64,000 nucleotides of DNA from Chitinophaga parva (GTDB taxonomy: Bacteria > Bacteroidota > Bacteroidia > Chitinophagales > Chitinophagaceae), in the NCBI RefSeq assembly GCF_003071345.1, contig NZ_QCYK01000002.1, positions 1,116,001 to 1,180,000 of the forward strand, in the 5' to 3' direction. The notes under the pieces are model-generated. The model made no database searches, was not told where the DNA came from, and saw only the letters and a list, made by a program, of their open reading frames with translations. Below, in pieces: positions 43,508 to 55,054 of this stretch (position 1 is the first letter of the stretch; each line of letters opens with the position of its first letter). A program made the position numbers and the translations under genes.

Positions 43508-44689
43508 ATGATGTTGAAAAATCGATTTTCACTCGCCTGGCTGGGCGCGCAGGAGTGGCTGGTGCTCTTGCTCTGGTTCGGACTGAGTCTCATAGTGGTG
43601 CTCAAGGAGATCTCCATTCATAACATTAATGACTACCTCGTGTACAAGCACGTGTTCATCCACGTGCGTGAGCACCAGAACCTTTACCTTCACTATCCCG
43701 AGTATTTCGATGTAAACAACTACGGGCCTTTCTTCAGCCTGATCATCGCGCCCTTTACCTTCCTGCCGGATAACATTGCCTGCGTAGTGTGGGTGCTGCT
43801 GAATTGTGCATTTCTCCTGTACGCGGTGCGTCAATTGCCGCTGACCCGCCTGCAGCAAAATATCATCCTGTTATTGTCCAGTCATGAGCTCATGGGCGCC
43901 AGCAGCTACCTGCAGTTCAATACGGCGGTGGCGGCCTGCATTATCCTGAGTTTTTCCCTCATCCTGAAAGGAAGGGATTTCTGGGCGGCCTTCTTTATTA
44001 TGATCGGCGCATTTGTGAAGATCTACGGTATTGTGGGCTGTGCATTTTTCTTTTTTAGCCGGCACCGGTTGAAGTTCATCGCAGGGCTGTTGTTTTGGGC
44101 GGTTACGTTTTTTGTATTGCCCATGATCATTGCGTCGCCGGCTTTCATTGTACAGTGTTATAAGGACTGGTTTAACGCGCTGCGTGTAAAAACGGCGCAG
44201 AATGACCAATTTGAGCAGGGCATTGTATTGCAGAACATATCCGCCATGGGCCTTATCCGGCGCGTGTTTCACCTGAAGGCGTTTAATGACCTGCTGGTGT
44301 TTATGCCGGGTGTTATCCTGTTTTGCTCACAATACATCTGGCTGAAGTACAAAGACGACAGGCGTTACCAGTTTTATATCCTGTGCTCAGTGCTGTTGTT
44401 CACTGTATTGTTTAGCAGCAGTTCGGAGTCGCCTACTTATATCATTGCATTCCCGGCGTTGTGTATCTGGTATGTATTGCAATACCCGGGCAAAGTGAAT
44501 AACATCTTTTTTATCATTGCCTTTTTGCTGGCACAGTTTGCACAATCCGATGTGTTTACACCCTGGTTCCGTACCCACATTGCCGTGCCTTATGCCATCA
44601 AAGCGTTACCCAGCCTGGTGATGTGGTGCGTGATCGTATGGCAGGTACATGCCCGCCAGTTCCTGAAACTAGCGCCCGTTACCGCCTGA
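43508..44689 (+). CDS. GT87-type (DUF2029) membrane glycosyltransferase
   Basis: 393 residues, ten or more membrane helices. An early acidic loop, INDYLVYKHVFIHVREHQNL, followed by YPEYFDVNNYGPFFSLIIAPF, matches polyprenol-phosphate-sugar-dependent transferases of family GT87. GAFVKIYGIVG is a second conserved helix. It likely transfers a sugar outside the inner membrane onto a lipid or polysaccharide. No cell-envelope gene cluster is adjacent. A terminator follows. Confidence 0.8.
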   Translation: MMLKNRFSLAWLGAQEWLVLLLWFGLSLIVVLKEISIHNINDYLVYKHVFIHVREHQNLYLHYPEYFDVNNYGPFFSLIIAPFTFLPDNIACVVWVLLNCAFLLYAVRQLPLTRLQQNIILLLSSHELMGASSYLQFNTAVAACIILSFSLILKGRDFWAAFFIMIGAFVKIYGIVGCAFFFFSRHRLKFIAGLLFWAVTFFVLPMIIASPAFIVQCYKDWFNALRVKTAQNDQFEQGIVLQNISAMGLIRRVFHLKAFNDLLVFMPGVILFCSQYIWLKYKDDRRYQFYILCSVLLFTVLFSSSSESPTYIIAFPALCIWYVLQYPGKVNNIFFIIAFLLAQFAQSDVFTPWFRTHIAVPYAIKALPSLVMWCVIVWQVHARQFLKLAPVTA

Positions 44690-44711
44690 ATAATACAACC
44701 GTAAATCGCTG

Positions 44712-44747
44712 TAGCGCCTTGCCCGAAGGGGAGGGCGCTATTTTTTT
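44712..44747 (+). terminator. Rho-independent terminator
   Basis: TAGCGCC (44712-44718) pairs with GGCGCTA (44734-44740), with further pairing inside, followed by seven T. Confidence 0.85.
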
Positions 44748-44759
44748 AATTGCAGGGTA

Positions 44760-45431
44760 ATGGCTATTTTAGATGCTTATATAAATGATTACGTTATGAA
44801 TACATGGCTCTCAGAAGACGTGACCCGCATGCTCATTGCCATGGTCGTTGGGGCAGTGATCGGCACGGAGCGGGAGTACCGCAGCAAATCCGCCGGTTTG
44901 CGTACCACTATCCTGGTGTGTATGGGTGCCTGTTTGTTTACCCTGCTTTCTATCCGCATTGGCACTGGAAGCCCGGATCGTATTGCTTCCAATATCGTGA
45001 CCGGCATTGGATTCCTGGGTGCGGGCGTCATTTTCAAAGATGACAACAAGGTGACGGGCATTACCACGGCTACTACTATCTGGATGGTGGCAGCCCTGGG
45101 TATGGCCATTGGGGCAGGGCATTTCACCGCGGCGCTGGTAGGTACACTGGTGGTGCTGTTTGTGCTGGTACTACTGGTGTATATGCAGAACGTTATTGAG
45201 CAGTTTAACCAGCTGCGTAACTATAAGATCGTAACAGAATACCAGCAGGAAACCCTGGAGCGCTACGAGTTATTGTTCAGGGAATACAAACTGCGGGCGG
45301 TGAGGGGCCGGCAAAGCAAGAAGGAAGGACAGATCACGGGCAACTGGATCGTGCAGGGTGCCAAGATCAACCACGAGCGCCTGGTGCAGCGCCTGTTGCA
45401 GGACAAAGACATCCTGGAGTTTGATTTTTAA
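44760..45431 (+). CDS. MgtC/SapB-family membrane protein
   Basis: 223 residues (ATG 44760; another at 44796). Four to five helices in the MgtC domain: MLIAMVVGAVIGTEREYRSK, GLRTTILVCMGACLFTLLS, NIVTGIGFLGAGVIFKD, then a soluble tail of about 90 residues. The conserved Asn/Arg/Glu features of MgtC are present. MgtC proteins help survival at low magnesium or acid pH. It ends 9 bases before the DUF2252 gene, so the three genes from here to 47090 are probably one operon. Confidence 0.9.
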   Translation: MAILDAYINDYVMNTWLSEDVTRMLIAMVVGAVIGTEREYRSKSAGLRTTILVCMGACLFTLLSIRIGTGSPDRIASNIVTGIGFLGAGVIFKDDNKVTGITTATTIWMVAALGMAIGAGHFTAALVGTLVVLFVLVLLVYMQNVIEQFNQLRNYKIVTEYQQETLERYELLFREYKLRAVRGRQSKKEGQITGNWIVQGAKINHERLVQRLLQDKDILEFDF

Positions 45432-45440
45432 TCTTCGTAT

Positions 45441-46628
45441 ATGCCCAACGTTTATGAACGCATACAGGCTTTTAATAAGAACAGGGAGCCACAACTGGCA
45501 GCGCTGAAATATAAGTTACTCAGCCTGGACCCTTTCCGTTTTTTCCGGGGTACGGATCATTTGTTTTATGAAGACCTGGCCGTTGGCCAAAACTGGGAAG
45601 ACAAGTCCCGCATCTGGATCAGCGGGGACCTGCACCTGGAAAATTTCGGCAGCTATAAGGGCGATAACCGCGTGGTGTATTTCGATATCAATGATTTTGA
45701 TGAAGCCCTGATGGCGCCACCCACCTGGGAGGTGGTGCGCCTGCTCACCAGTATTTACGTGGGCGGCCAGTCTGTCAATTATGATGTACAAACGGCCGGT
45801 GCACTTTGCAAGATCTACCTGGATGCATACCTGCAGGTGCTGAACAGTGGGAAGCCCCTGGTCATTGAAAAGGAAACCGCAGACGGCCTGCTGGCATTCT
45901 TCCTGGACCAGGTGCGGCAACGCAAAACCCGCGACCTGGTACGGTCCCGCACCGTGCAAAGGCGGGACGGGCTGCAACTGCTGATCGATGACCAGAAAGT
46001 AAAAGCATTACCGGGCGAGCGGAGGCAACAGCTGCTTTCTTTCTTCAAAAATTGGTTTGTTCAGGCTCCGGGCATGGAAAAGTTCCAGGTGGAAGACGTT
46101 GCTTACCGTATAGCCGGTACCGGTAGCGTGGGCCTGCAGCGCTATGTACTACTGGTGCAGGAGCCGGCCACGGGCAAATACCGCCTGCTGGATGTGAAGG
46201 AAGCTACGCCTTCATCCGTGCTGCCTTACGTAAAACTGGCGCAGCCTCCGTGGCCATCCGAGGCCGCCCGCGTGATTAACCTGCAAAAACGCCTGCAGCA
46301 TGTGTCGCCTGCCATGTTGCATGCTGTGCACATGGAGCAGAAGGATTTTGTGCTGAAAGAGTTACAGCCCTCGGCGGACCGTATGGACCTGTTGTTGTGC
46401 AAAGGCAAGCTGAATAAACTAAGCCGCATCCTGGAGACCATGGCGCACGTCACGGCTTCCGGGCAATTACGCTGCACCGGCAGGCAGGGCTCGGATATTG
46501 CCGACGACATGATTAACTTTGCGCAACAGGCAGACAACTGGAAAACGGCGGTGCTGGACTATGCCGCCCGTTATGCACAACAGGTGCACGCCGATTACGA
46601 AGCTTATTGTAAAGCCTATAAAGGATAA
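45441..46628 (+). CDS. DUF2252 family protein (kinase-like fold)
   Basis: 395 residues. DPFRFFRGTDHLFYEDL near the start and ISGDLHLENFGSY, then YFDINDFDEALMAP, are the DUF2252 signatures; they resemble the catalytic loop of aminoglycoside kinases. No substrate is known. The gene lies between mgtC-like and yhcH-like genes with gaps of 9 bases each, pointing to a shared operon. Confidence 0.9.
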   Translation: MPNVYERIQAFNKNREPQLAALKYKLLSLDPFRFFRGTDHLFYEDLAVGQNWEDKSRIWISGDLHLENFGSYKGDNRVVYFDINDFDEALMAPPTWEVVRLLTSIYVGGQSVNYDVQTAGALCKIYLDAYLQVLNSGKPLVIEKETADGLLAFFLDQVRQRKTRDLVRSRTVQRRDGLQLLIDDQKVKALPGERRQQLLSFFKNWFVQAPGMEKFQVEDVAYRIAGTGSVGLQRYVLLVQEPATGKYRLLDVKEATPSSVLPYVKLAQPPWPSEAARVINLQKRLQHVSPAMLHAVHMEQKDFVLKELQPSADRMDLLLCKGKLNKLSRILETMAHVTASGQLRCTGRQGSDIADDMINFAQQADNWKTAVLDYAARYAQQVHADYEAYCKAYKG

Positions 46629-46637
46629 TACTGATCT

Positions 46638-47090
46638 ATGATACTGGATACATTAGCCAACGCGCAACGCTACTACGGCCTGGGACCTAAATTTGTAAAG
46701 GCGTTTGAATACCTGCTACAAACGGATTTTAGCCAGGTGGAGAAGGGAAGATACACGATTGACGGAGATGATATTTTTGCCATCGTTAATGAGTATGACA
46801 CCATTGATATAGCAGGAGAGCAGATGGAGTCTCACCGCAGGTATATTGATGTACAATACGTGGCTAGCGGCGTGGAGCGCGTAGGGCATGATTTTATGGG
46901 GGATAAAACACCTTCCCAGGCATATGATGCGGAGAAGGATTTTATGCTGTTTGCGGAGGCGCCGGCTTTCTTTACAGTGCTGGGAGCGGGGCAGTTTGCG
47001 GTCTTTTTTCCTACGGATCTGCATATGCCAAATTTGAGCGTAGATGACGCAGTGAAAGTGAAGAAAGTGGTGGTGAAAGTGGGCGTGTAA
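46638..47090 (+). CDS. YhcH/YjgK/YiaL family (DUF386) protein
   Basis: 150 residues, cupin-like beta barrel. VEKGRYTIDGDDIFAIVNEY, ESHRRYIDVQYVASG and LFFPTDLHMPN-like ending (FFPTDLHMPNL) match the family, which has a metal site made of His and Glu residues. Relatives act on sugars in sialic acid or beta-galactoside use (YhcH, EbgC). Here the context gives no sugar pathway. A strong terminator follows. Confidence 0.9.
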   Translation: MILDTLANAQRYYGLGPKFVKAFEYLLQTDFSQVEKGRYTIDGDDIFAIVNEYDTIDIAGEQMESHRRYIDVQYVASGVERVGHDFMGDKTPSQAYDAEKDFMLFAEAPAFFTVLGAGQFAVFFPTDLHMPNLSVDDAVKVKKVVVKVGV

Positions 47091-47112
47091 AAATGATATT
47101 GTTTTACTGTAG

Positions 47113-47147
47113 AAGGCCCGGTGCGTGAAGTGCCGGGCCTTTTTTTG
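47113..47147 (+). terminator. Rho-independent terminator
   Basis: AAGGCCCGG (47113-47121), a 12-base loop with partial pairing, CCGGGCCTT (47133-47141), then T-run. It ends the mgtC-DUF2252-yhcH unit. The stretch to 47406 holds nothing clear. Confidence 0.9.
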
Positions 47148-47406
47148 CCTTGAAAATTTTGAAGGATTTTGGATGATGAAATAGGTTAATAATGCTTCAA
47201 AAGCTGAACAGGCTGACAGGTTATGTGTGTGTGCGGTGCTGGCTGCAGGAAGAAGGCTGGAAGAAAAGCACACTAAAATAGTGCTTCTGTGGTGACGGGT
47301 ATCGTAATTTTTGCTGTTTCCACTCCCCGGGGGGAAAGGCGTTTTCCTGCCCGCAAAAAAAATTCGTATATATAGGCGTCGCTCTTCCCGTTCCGCCAAA
47401 AAATAT

Positions 47407-47436
47407 TTTGGCATCCCAATTTTCTTTCTACCTTCA
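47407..47436 (+). promoter_or_regulatory. thi operon: Promoter of the thiamine operon
   Basis: TTTG (47407-47410), 18 bases, TACCTTCA (47429-47436). The -7 part is a weak match but the spacing is right, and transcription would begin just ahead of the TPP riboswitch. Confidence 0.45.
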
Positions 47437-47448
47437 CAACACTTTAGG

Positions 47449-47516
47449 GGTGCCGGAAGGCTGAGATGATACCCTTTGAACCTGATGCAGCTAGTACTGC
47501 CGAAGGGAAAAGCTAC
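47449..47516 (+). promoter_or_regulatory. TPP riboswitch (THI element)
   Basis: Contains GGGGTGC, the conserved GGCTGAGAT, ACCC, GAACCTGATGCAG and a closing AAGGGAAAAGC; order and spacing match the TPP riboswitch. It lies 70 bases ahead of thiS and should switch the thiamine operon off when thiamine diphosphate is abundant. No clear intrinsic terminator follows, so control of translation of thiS is plausible. Confidence 0.95.
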
Positions 47517-47585
47517 AATGACATTGCTGCTGCATATCCTCATGCGCATACCCGTCATTCCTAAAGTGCCCAAGCTTTAACAGGA

Positions 47586-47789
47586 ATGAATATCACCATC
47601 AATCACCAGATCGAAGAAGTTGCCGAAAATGCCTGCCTGCACGACGTTGTACAGGAAAGGCTCGGGGAAAAACTGCACGGCATCGCCGTGGCGGTAAACC
47701 ACGTGGTCATCCCCCGGGAGCGCTATGCCACGCATGCCCTGCAGGCTAACGACAACATCCTCATCATCAAAGCCACACAAGGAGGTTAA
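47586..47789 (+). CDS. thiS: Sulphur carrier protein ThiS
   Basis: 67 residues of beta-grasp type. It ends KATQGG; the C-terminal Gly-Gly is adenylated by ThiF and becomes a thiocarboxylate that gives sulphur to the thiazole. First gene of the riboswitch-controlled operon, three bases before thiC. Core residues such as LQANDNILIIK match the family. Confidence 0.92.
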   Translation: MNITINHQIEEVAENACLHDVVQERLGEKLHGIAVAVNHVVIPRERYATHALQANDNILIIKATQGG

Positions 47790-49615
<1,826 letters not shown>

Positions 49616-49616
<1 letters not shown>

Positions 49617-50206
49617 TGGTGATGGTGGTGACCCTCCCGGAAATGTTGCGGGATGAAGCCCTGCACATCAATGCGATGTTTGCCGCAGGCCTGCAACGGT
49701 TGCACCTGCGCAAACCAGGGGCTTCCGAAGCGGCATTGCGCGCGCTGATGGATGCTGTGGATGAACAGTGCTACCACCGCATTGCCTGGCACCAAAGCCA
49801 TCACCTGGCCATCCGCTATGGGAGTAAGCGCCTGCATTTCCCGGAGTGGATGCGCCTGCGCTACCAACCCGATGTGTGGCGCTTGCTACAGGTAGAGCAA
49901 TGTGTGCTAAGCACCTCCATCCACAAACCGGTACAGCTGCCGGATTGCTTCAGTTACGCTTTTGCCGGCCCGGTGTTCGACAGCATTTCCAAACAGGGAT
50001 ATACGGCGGGTAATGCTATCCACACGTTATTCACCGGCAATGCATACGTGGCCCTTGGCGGTATTACCGACGCTAATTGCTGCCAGCTTCGTTCGCTCGG
50101 TATCCGGAGCATTGCCGTAAGTGGCGCGGTATGGCAGGCTGCGGACCCGGTAACTGCCTTTCAGAAAATAAATACAGCATGGCATACAGCAGACCAATTG
50201 TACTAA
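49616..50206 (+). CDS. ThiE/TenI-like protein
   Basis: 196 residues, TIM-barrel of the ThiE family. GLQRLHLRKPG at the start, FAGPVFDSISKQGY where ThiE has GPxFPTxTK, and VALGGITDANC, then IAVSGAVW near the end. The phosphate-loop motif TxTK is changed to SISK, so it is closer to TenI (thiazole tautomerase) than to the second ThiE at 50882. It probably acts on the thiazole product of ThiG. It overlaps thiD by 28 bases. Confidence 0.82.
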
Positions 50207-50889
50207 GCATGGCAGGCCTGGACCCCAGTGGGGGGGCGGGTTTGCTGGCAGATATGAAAACGGTGGAGCAACACCGCTGCATAGGAATGGGGGTGGCCAC
50301 CGCATGGACCGTGCAAACGGAAAGCCGGTTTGAAAGTGTGCATTGGCTGTCATTACAGGAAATACTTTCCCAGTTGCAGCCATTATTATCGCAGTACAGG
50401 ATCGGCGCCGTGAAGATCGGCATCGTTCCAAACCTGGAAATATTACGCACACTGTTGCAGGTGCTGCCCAATGTGCCCGTGGTATGGGATCCCGTGCTGG
50501 TGGCTAGTGCAGGAGGGAGTTTCCTGCAGGAAATTACGGACCACCTGCTGGAAGAAGTGCTGCACCGGGTTATGTTGGTGACGCCCAATGTGCCGGAAAG
50601 CAATGTCCTGCAACTGCCACGTACCGGTTGCACCACCTACCTGAAAGGTGGCCATGATAGAACGCATAAAGGAAGAGATGTTTTGTACAGGGGTATATCG
50701 CTTATGCATGAATTTCCCTCTTCCGGCGAGCTGCCTGCCAAGCATGGCTCCGGCTGCGTGCTTTCCTCGGCCATTGCCGCCGGCCTGGCAAAAGGAGAGG
50801 GGCTTGTTACTGCCTGCACTAACGCTAAGGCATATACGGAAAAGATATTAGCCAGTAATAACCAACGTTTAGCTTATCATTATGTATAA
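50179..50889 (+). CDS. thiD: Hydroxymethylpyrimidine (phosphate) kinase ThiD
   Basis: 236 residues from ATG 50179 (MAYSRPIVLSMAGLDPSGGAGL), overlapping the previous gene by 28 bases; a frame running from 50077 is a less likely start. Ribokinase-type: DPSGGAGLLADMK, WDPVLVASAGG, and the anion-hole KHGSGCVLSSAIAAGL. It makes HMP diphosphate. No fused ThiE domain. The following thiE overlaps its end. Confidence 0.93.
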   Translation: MAYSRPIVLSMAGLDPSGGAGLLADMKTVEQHRCIGMGVATAWTVQTESRFESVHWLSLQEILSQLQPLLSQYRIGAVKIGIVPNLEILRTLLQVLPNVPVVWDPVLVASAGGSFLQEITDHLLEEVLHRVMLVTPNVPESNVLQLPRTGCTTYLKGGHDRTHKGRDVLYRGISLMHEFPSSGELPAKHGSGCVLSSAIAAGLAKGEGLVTACTNAKAYTEKILASNNQRLAYHYV

Positions 50890-51499
50890 CCGGTTACAAT
50901 ACATTGCCGCCAGCTATGAGCAGCTACAGGGCGCACTGGATGCGGGTTGCACCTGGATACAGCTGCGTTGCAAGAACATCCCGGAAAAGGATTACTGCAC
51001 CCTGGCCATCCGTTCCAAATTACTTTGTGAGCGCTACAAGGCCACCTTTATTGTCAATGATTCCGTAACGGTGGCACAGTATGCCGGTGCAGACGGCGTA
51101 CACCTGGGCCTTGAAGACGGAAGCATCCGTGTAGCCCGCAATATCCTGGGGCCGCAGCAGATCATAGGCGGTACTGCCAATACGCTGGTACACCTGCACC
51201 GGCGGGTGGCGGAGGGCTGTAATTACATTGGGCTGGGGCCTTTCCGCTTTACCACCACCAAGCAAAAGCTCAGTCCCATCCTGGGTTTGGAGGGCTACCA
51301 GTCCTTACTGGCAGCCATAGATTGCCCGCTGCCGGTTTACGCTATTGGTGGCATAACAGCCGCGGATGTACCGGCGTTGCTGGATGCTGGTGTACATGGT
51401 GTGGCCGTATCTGGTGTTATCACTGCTGCGGAAGATAAGCAGCACATCGTTTCACAATTTAATCAAATGCTTTATGGCCGCTTTGCAAATAGCCGGTAA
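50882..51499 (+). CDS. thiE: Thiamine phosphate synthase ThiE
   Basis: 205 residues. TWIQLRCKN at the start, [37 protein letters not shown] (phosphate loop) and [15 protein letters not shown] are standard ThiE motifs. It joins HMP diphosphate with thiazole phosphate to give thiamine phosphate. It overlaps the end of thiD by 8 bases and the beginning of thiG by 26. Confidence 0.95.
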   Translation: MYNRLQYIAASYEQLQGALDAGCTWIQLRCKNIPEKDYCTLAIRSKLLCERYKATFIVNDSVTVAQYAGADGVHLGLEDGSIRVARNILGPQQIIGGTANTLVHLHRRVAEGCNYIGLGPFRFTTTKQKLSPILGLEGYQSLLAAIDCPLPVYAIGGITAADVPALLDAGVHGVAVSGVITAAEDKQHIVSQFNQMLYGRFANSR

Positions 51500-52241
51500 T
51501 ACGTTTAATTCCCGCCTTTTCCTGGGTACCGGGAAATTTGGTTCCTCCATGGAAATGGAAGCTGCGGTGCTGGCTTCCGGCACAGAGCTGGTTACGGTGG
51601 CACTAAAACGCCTGGACCTGCAGCAACAGGATGATACGCTGCAATACCTGCAGCATGCCCACCTGCAACTGCTGCCCAATACATCCGGCGCCCGCCATGC
51701 CAAAGAAGCCATCCTGGCGGCCCAGCTGGCGCGGGAAGCATTGCAGACCAACTGGCTCAAACTGGAAATACATCCCGATCCGAAGTACCTGCTGCCCGAT
51801 GCCGTAGAAACCCTGAAGGCTACAGCAGCATTGGCCAAAATGGGCTTTATCGTATTGCCTTACATCCATGCGGACCCCGTGCTGTGCAAGCAACTGGAAG
51901 ATGCCGGCACCGCTGCGGTGATGCCATTGGGTGCTCCTATTGGTACTAACAAAGGGTTGCGCACACTGGATTTCCTGGAGATCATCATTGCACAAAGCAA
52001 GGTGCCTGTGATCGTGGATGCTGGTATTGGCGCACCTTCCCACGCGGCACACGCCATGGAGCTGGGCGCTGATGCGGTATTAGTAAATACAGCCATTGCC
52101 ACGGCACAAGATCCTGCAAAGATGGCCCATGCTTTCAAACTGGCGGTAGAAGCCGGCCGTAGCGCATTTGAAGCCACGCTGCCGGCTGTAAGGGATCACG
52201 CCATGGCCAGCAGCCCGCTCACTGCATTCCTGGATGTTTAA
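51474..52241 (+). CDS. thiG: Thiazole synthase ThiG
   Basis: 255 residues from ATG 51474 ([20 protein letters not shown]). [37 protein letters not shown] (active-site Lys in LKLEI), [14 protein letters not shown] and [18 protein letters not shown] are standard. It forms the thiazole ring from ThiS thiocarboxylate, deoxyxylulose phosphate and dehydroglycine. Starts in the end of thiE; thiH follows after nine bases. Confidence 0.96.
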   Translation: MAALQIAGNTFNSRLFLGTGKFGSSMEMEAAVLASGTELVTVALKRLDLQQQDDTLQYLQHAHLQLLPNTSGARHAKEAILAAQLAREALQTNWLKLEIHPDPKYLLPDAVETLKATAALAKMGFIVLPYIHADPVLCKQLEDAGTAAVMPLGAPIGTNKGLRTLDFLEIIIAQSKVPVIVDAGIGAPSHAAHAMELGADAVLVNTAIATAQDPAKMAHAFKLAVEAGRSAFEATLPAVRDHAMASSPLTAFLDV

Positions 52242-52250
52242 TGTTTGGTT

Positions 52251-53366
52251 ATGTTCTATCCCGTATTTCAGCAATATAACTGGCAGGAGGTGGCAGACAG
52301 TATTTATGCCCAAACCAGTGAAGATGTGCTCCGCGCATTGCAACGTCCCCGGCGCACGCTGGAGGATTTTAAAGCGTTAGTATCGCCGGCAGCAAAGCCT
52401 TTCCTGGAGCGCATGGCCGTGGAAAGCCGCGCCCTTACCCGCCAGCGCTTTGGGAAAACCATACAGTTGTATGTGCCCCTGTACCTGAGCAACGTTTGCC
52501 AGAACATCTGTACCTACTGTGCATTCAGCATGGATAACCACATTCCCCGCAAAACCCTTACAGATGCAGAGATCCTGCAGGAAGTACAGGCCATCAAAGC
52601 CATGGGCTATGAGCATGTGCTGCTGGTTACCGGCGAGGCCAGTCATGAAGTGGGGGTTGCTTATTTGCAAAATGCCATCCGTCTTATAAAGCCATTCTTT
52701 GCGCACATTTCGCTGGAAGTACAGCCTTTGCAGGAAGATGAGTATGCGCTGCTCAAAGCAGAAGGCCTGCACACGGTGCTGATGTACCAGGAAACCTACC
52801 ATGAAGCAAACTACAAACAATACCATCCAAAAGGAAGGAAGTCCAACTTCGTATACCGCCTTGCCACGCCGGACCGGCTGGGTAAAGCCGGCATCCATAA
52901 AATAGGACTGGGCACGCTCATAGGCCTGGAAGACTGGCGCACAGACGCTTTCTTCACCGCCCTGCACCTGCAGTACCTGGAGCAAACCTATTGGCAAACA
53001 AAATACTCCGTGTCCTTTCCGCGCCTGCGCCCCATTGCACAGGAACAAGGCCACAAGACATTTTCCAAATACATGAATGACGCGGAGCTGGTGCAACTGA
53101 TCTGTGCCTACCGCCTGCTGCGTGATGACCTGGAAATATCGATGTCTACCCGGGAGCAGGAGCGCTTCCGCGATCACGCGGTACAACTGGGCATTACCAG
53201 CATGAGCGCCGGTTCTAAAACAAATCCCGGTGGGTATGCAGTGGCGCCACAATCGCTGGAGCAATTTGAAATTTCAGATGAGCGCAGCCCGGCCGTCATT
53301 GCGGCGATGATCAAAGCCCAGGGTTATGAACCGGTATGGAAAGACTGGGATCAAACTTTATGTTGA
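52251..53366 (+). CDS. thiH: Tyrosine lyase / 2-iminoacetate synthase ThiH
   Basis: 371 residues from ATG 52251; a TTG two codons earlier is possible. Radical SAM with Cys83, Cys87 and Cys90 in CQNICTYCAFS. It cleaves tyrosine to dehydroglycine. The presence of ThiH and absence of a thiO-like glycine oxidase in the operon indicate the oxygen-sensitive route. The TGA overlaps the next ATG. Confidence 0.95.
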   Translation: MFYPVFQQYNWQEVADSIYAQTSEDVLRALQRPRRTLEDFKALVSPAAKPFLERMAVESRALTRQRFGKTIQLYVPLYLSNVCQNICTYCAFSMDNHIPRKTLTDAEILQEVQAIKAMGYEHVLLVTGEASHEVGVAYLQNAIRLIKPFFAHISLEVQPLQEDEYALLKAEGLHTVLMYQETYHEANYKQYHPKGRKSNFVYRLATPDRLGKAGIHKIGLGTLIGLEDWRTDAFFTALHLQYLEQTYWQTKYSVSFPRLRPIAQEQGHKTFSKYMNDAELVQLICAYRLLRDDLEISMSTREQERFRDHAVQLGITSMSAGSKTNPGGYAVAPQSLEQFEISDERSPAVIAAMIKAQGYEPVWKDWDQTLC

Positions 53367-54076
53367 TGAAACTGGCAACAAACGAAGTACTCCGTTATCT
53401 TAAACAAATGCAACTGCCTTTTGTAGGCAGCGAAGGGCAGCAAAGGCTGAAATCAGCCAGGGTGGCTGTGATTGGCGCAGGGGGATTGGGCTGCCCGGTA
53501 CTGCAATACTTATGCGCGGCAGGCATTGGGCACCTCGCGGTATTTGATCACGATGTGGTAGACGCATCTAACCTGCACCGGCAAATACTTTACACGACTG
53601 CTGATGTTGAGAAGAAGAAAGTAACCGCGGCACAGGCAATCTTGCAGGCACAAAACCCGTATTGTGAAATAACTGCACATGCCGTAATGATAACAGGAGA
53701 TAACGTAGCCCTGCTGCAAGGATACGACCTGGTGATAGATGGATGTGACAACTTTACCACGCGCTACGTTGTAAATGATGCCTGCGTGCAGTTTGGGCTA
53801 CCACTGGTGTACGGGAGCATCCTTGGTGACCAGGGCCAGGTAGCGGTATTCAACCTGGAAGGGAGCCGGCACCTGCGGCATATATTCCCGGAGCCGCCAC
53901 AGCCGGGCGATGTACCGGATTGCAGTGAGAACGGCGTACTGGGGCCGGTGCCTGGCATCATTGGCACTATCCTGGCCAATACCGCCATCAACCTACTGCT
54001 GCGTCGCCCTGTGCTTACAAACCAGTTCCTGCTCATCGATACGCTCACCATGGAACGCACGGTGCTGCAGTTTTAG
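53360..54076 (+). CDS. thiF: ThiS adenylyltransferase ThiF (no zinc site)
   Basis: 238 residues from ATG 53360; ATG 53366 is two codons later. E1-like fold: ARVAVIGAGGLGCPVLQYL, VDASNLHRQILY, VIDGCDNFTTRYVVND, DCSENGVLGPVPGIIG with the likely thioester Cys. It adenylates the ThiS C-terminus. The paired CxxC zinc motifs of E. coli ThiF and MoeB are missing. A rhodanese domain is also absent. It ends the operon, convergent with the HAD gene by 4 bases. Confidence 0.9.
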   Translation: MLMKLATNEVLRYLKQMQLPFVGSEGQQRLKSARVAVIGAGGLGCPVLQYLCAAGIGHLAVFDHDVVDASNLHRQILYTTADVEKKKVTAAQAILQAQNPYCEITAHAVMITGDNVALLQGYDLVIDGCDNFTTRYVVNDACVQFGLPLVYGSILGDQGQVAVFNLEGSRHLRHIFPEPPQPGDVPDCSENGVLGPVPGIIGTILANTAINLLLRRPVLTNQFLLIDTLTMERTVLQF

Positions 54077-54825
54077 CCCAGGTCTGGCAGGCAGGCAGTG
54101 ATGCCGTCCAATACGCGTTTGGTTTCTGTAACATCGCGCACCAGGATGGATTGCGCACCGGCTTCCTTGGCCGGGTAGTCGTTACCGCCGGGGAAAATAG
54201 CATCGCCCATAAAAAGCATATCCGTAATAGGTATGTGGAGGATCTCTTCCAGCTTGCGGATGCCATAGGCCTTATCAATGCCATGTTTTGTAACGTCAAT
54301 GGACGTAGCGCCGCCCAGGTGTACGGAAAAATCGGGCAATGCCGCGTCCAGCACCACCTTCATCTGCTGGCGTTTTGAAAAATCAGGGTCCCACTTTTCC
54401 TTTTCCTCCAAAGGCGCCTGCTGACCCAGGCCGGAATAGGTGATCTGGCTGCCCCGGTCTTCTATCAGCTCGCCCCAGCTTTGGGCCGGGCGCACGCCAA
54501 ATTGGTCAATTGCCTTGTTCAATGCATCCGTGATCTGCTGTTTTTCCGCAGGCGTAAAGTCATCTGCATACAACTGTTTCCATGCGCCATCATACGCGTA
54601 AAAGCGGGTGCCGTTTGTGGGCAGGATGGAAAGCCGCTGGCGTATAGCCGTAGGGGGTAGGTGGGCGAGCACTTGTTTTTCAAACTGCGTCCACGCGCCG
54701 CCGGAAATAATGGCCACGTGGCCTTTTTGCAGAAGCAGGGCCAGGAGCCCGGCCATTTCTTCGTCAATGGTGGCTTTGCTGGGAGCCAAAGTACCATCGA
54801 GATCAAATACGAATAATTGTTTCAT
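54073..54825 (-). CDS. HAD-superfamily phosphatase, type IIB
   Basis: 250 residues. FVFDLDGTLAPSKATID is the HAD motif I (DxDGT), IISGGAW motif II, and FMGDAIFPGGNDYPA motif IV. The cap between motif II and III is of the IIB type seen in sugar phosphatases and phosphomannomutase-like proteins. The substrate is unknown. It lies tail to tail with thiF. The 228 bases behind its start hold nothing clear. Confidence 0.9.
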   Translation of the reverse strand: MKQLFVFDLDGTLAPSKATIDEEMAGLLALLLQKGHVAIISGGAWTQFEKQVLAHLPPTAIRQRLSILPTNGTRFYAYDGAWKQLYADDFTPAEKQQITDALNKAIDQFGVRPAQSWGELIEDRGSQITYSGLGQQAPLEEKEKWDPDFSKRQQMKVVLDAALPDFSVHLGGATSIDVTKHGIDKAYGIRKLEEILHIPITDMLFMGDAIFPGGNDYPAKEAGAQSILVRDVTETKRVLDGITACLPDLG

Positions 54826-55054
54826 GTGAAAAACGGTTTAATACAACTCCACGTCGCTGGTATGCCTGCCCTTGAACTGGAATTGTGTACCGGTTGTTTT
54901 CTGCTGCAATAATATTGCCAGCGGGGCTTTGGGAGAGAAAAATAAAACTCCCAGGCCATCTGCTGCCTGCCGTCCCAAGCCAGCACCGGTAACGAAAGTA
55001 GCACTTATAAGAACGCCGGGATGTGGGTGTGCGCTGCATCCCGGCGTTTTCCCG

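Noticed and set aside
46716..47573. 285-codon minus-strand frame over yhcH and the thiamine leader
   Set aside because: It is antisense to a clear YhcH gene, a terminator and the TPP riboswitch and has low-complexity Ser/His/Arg sequence.
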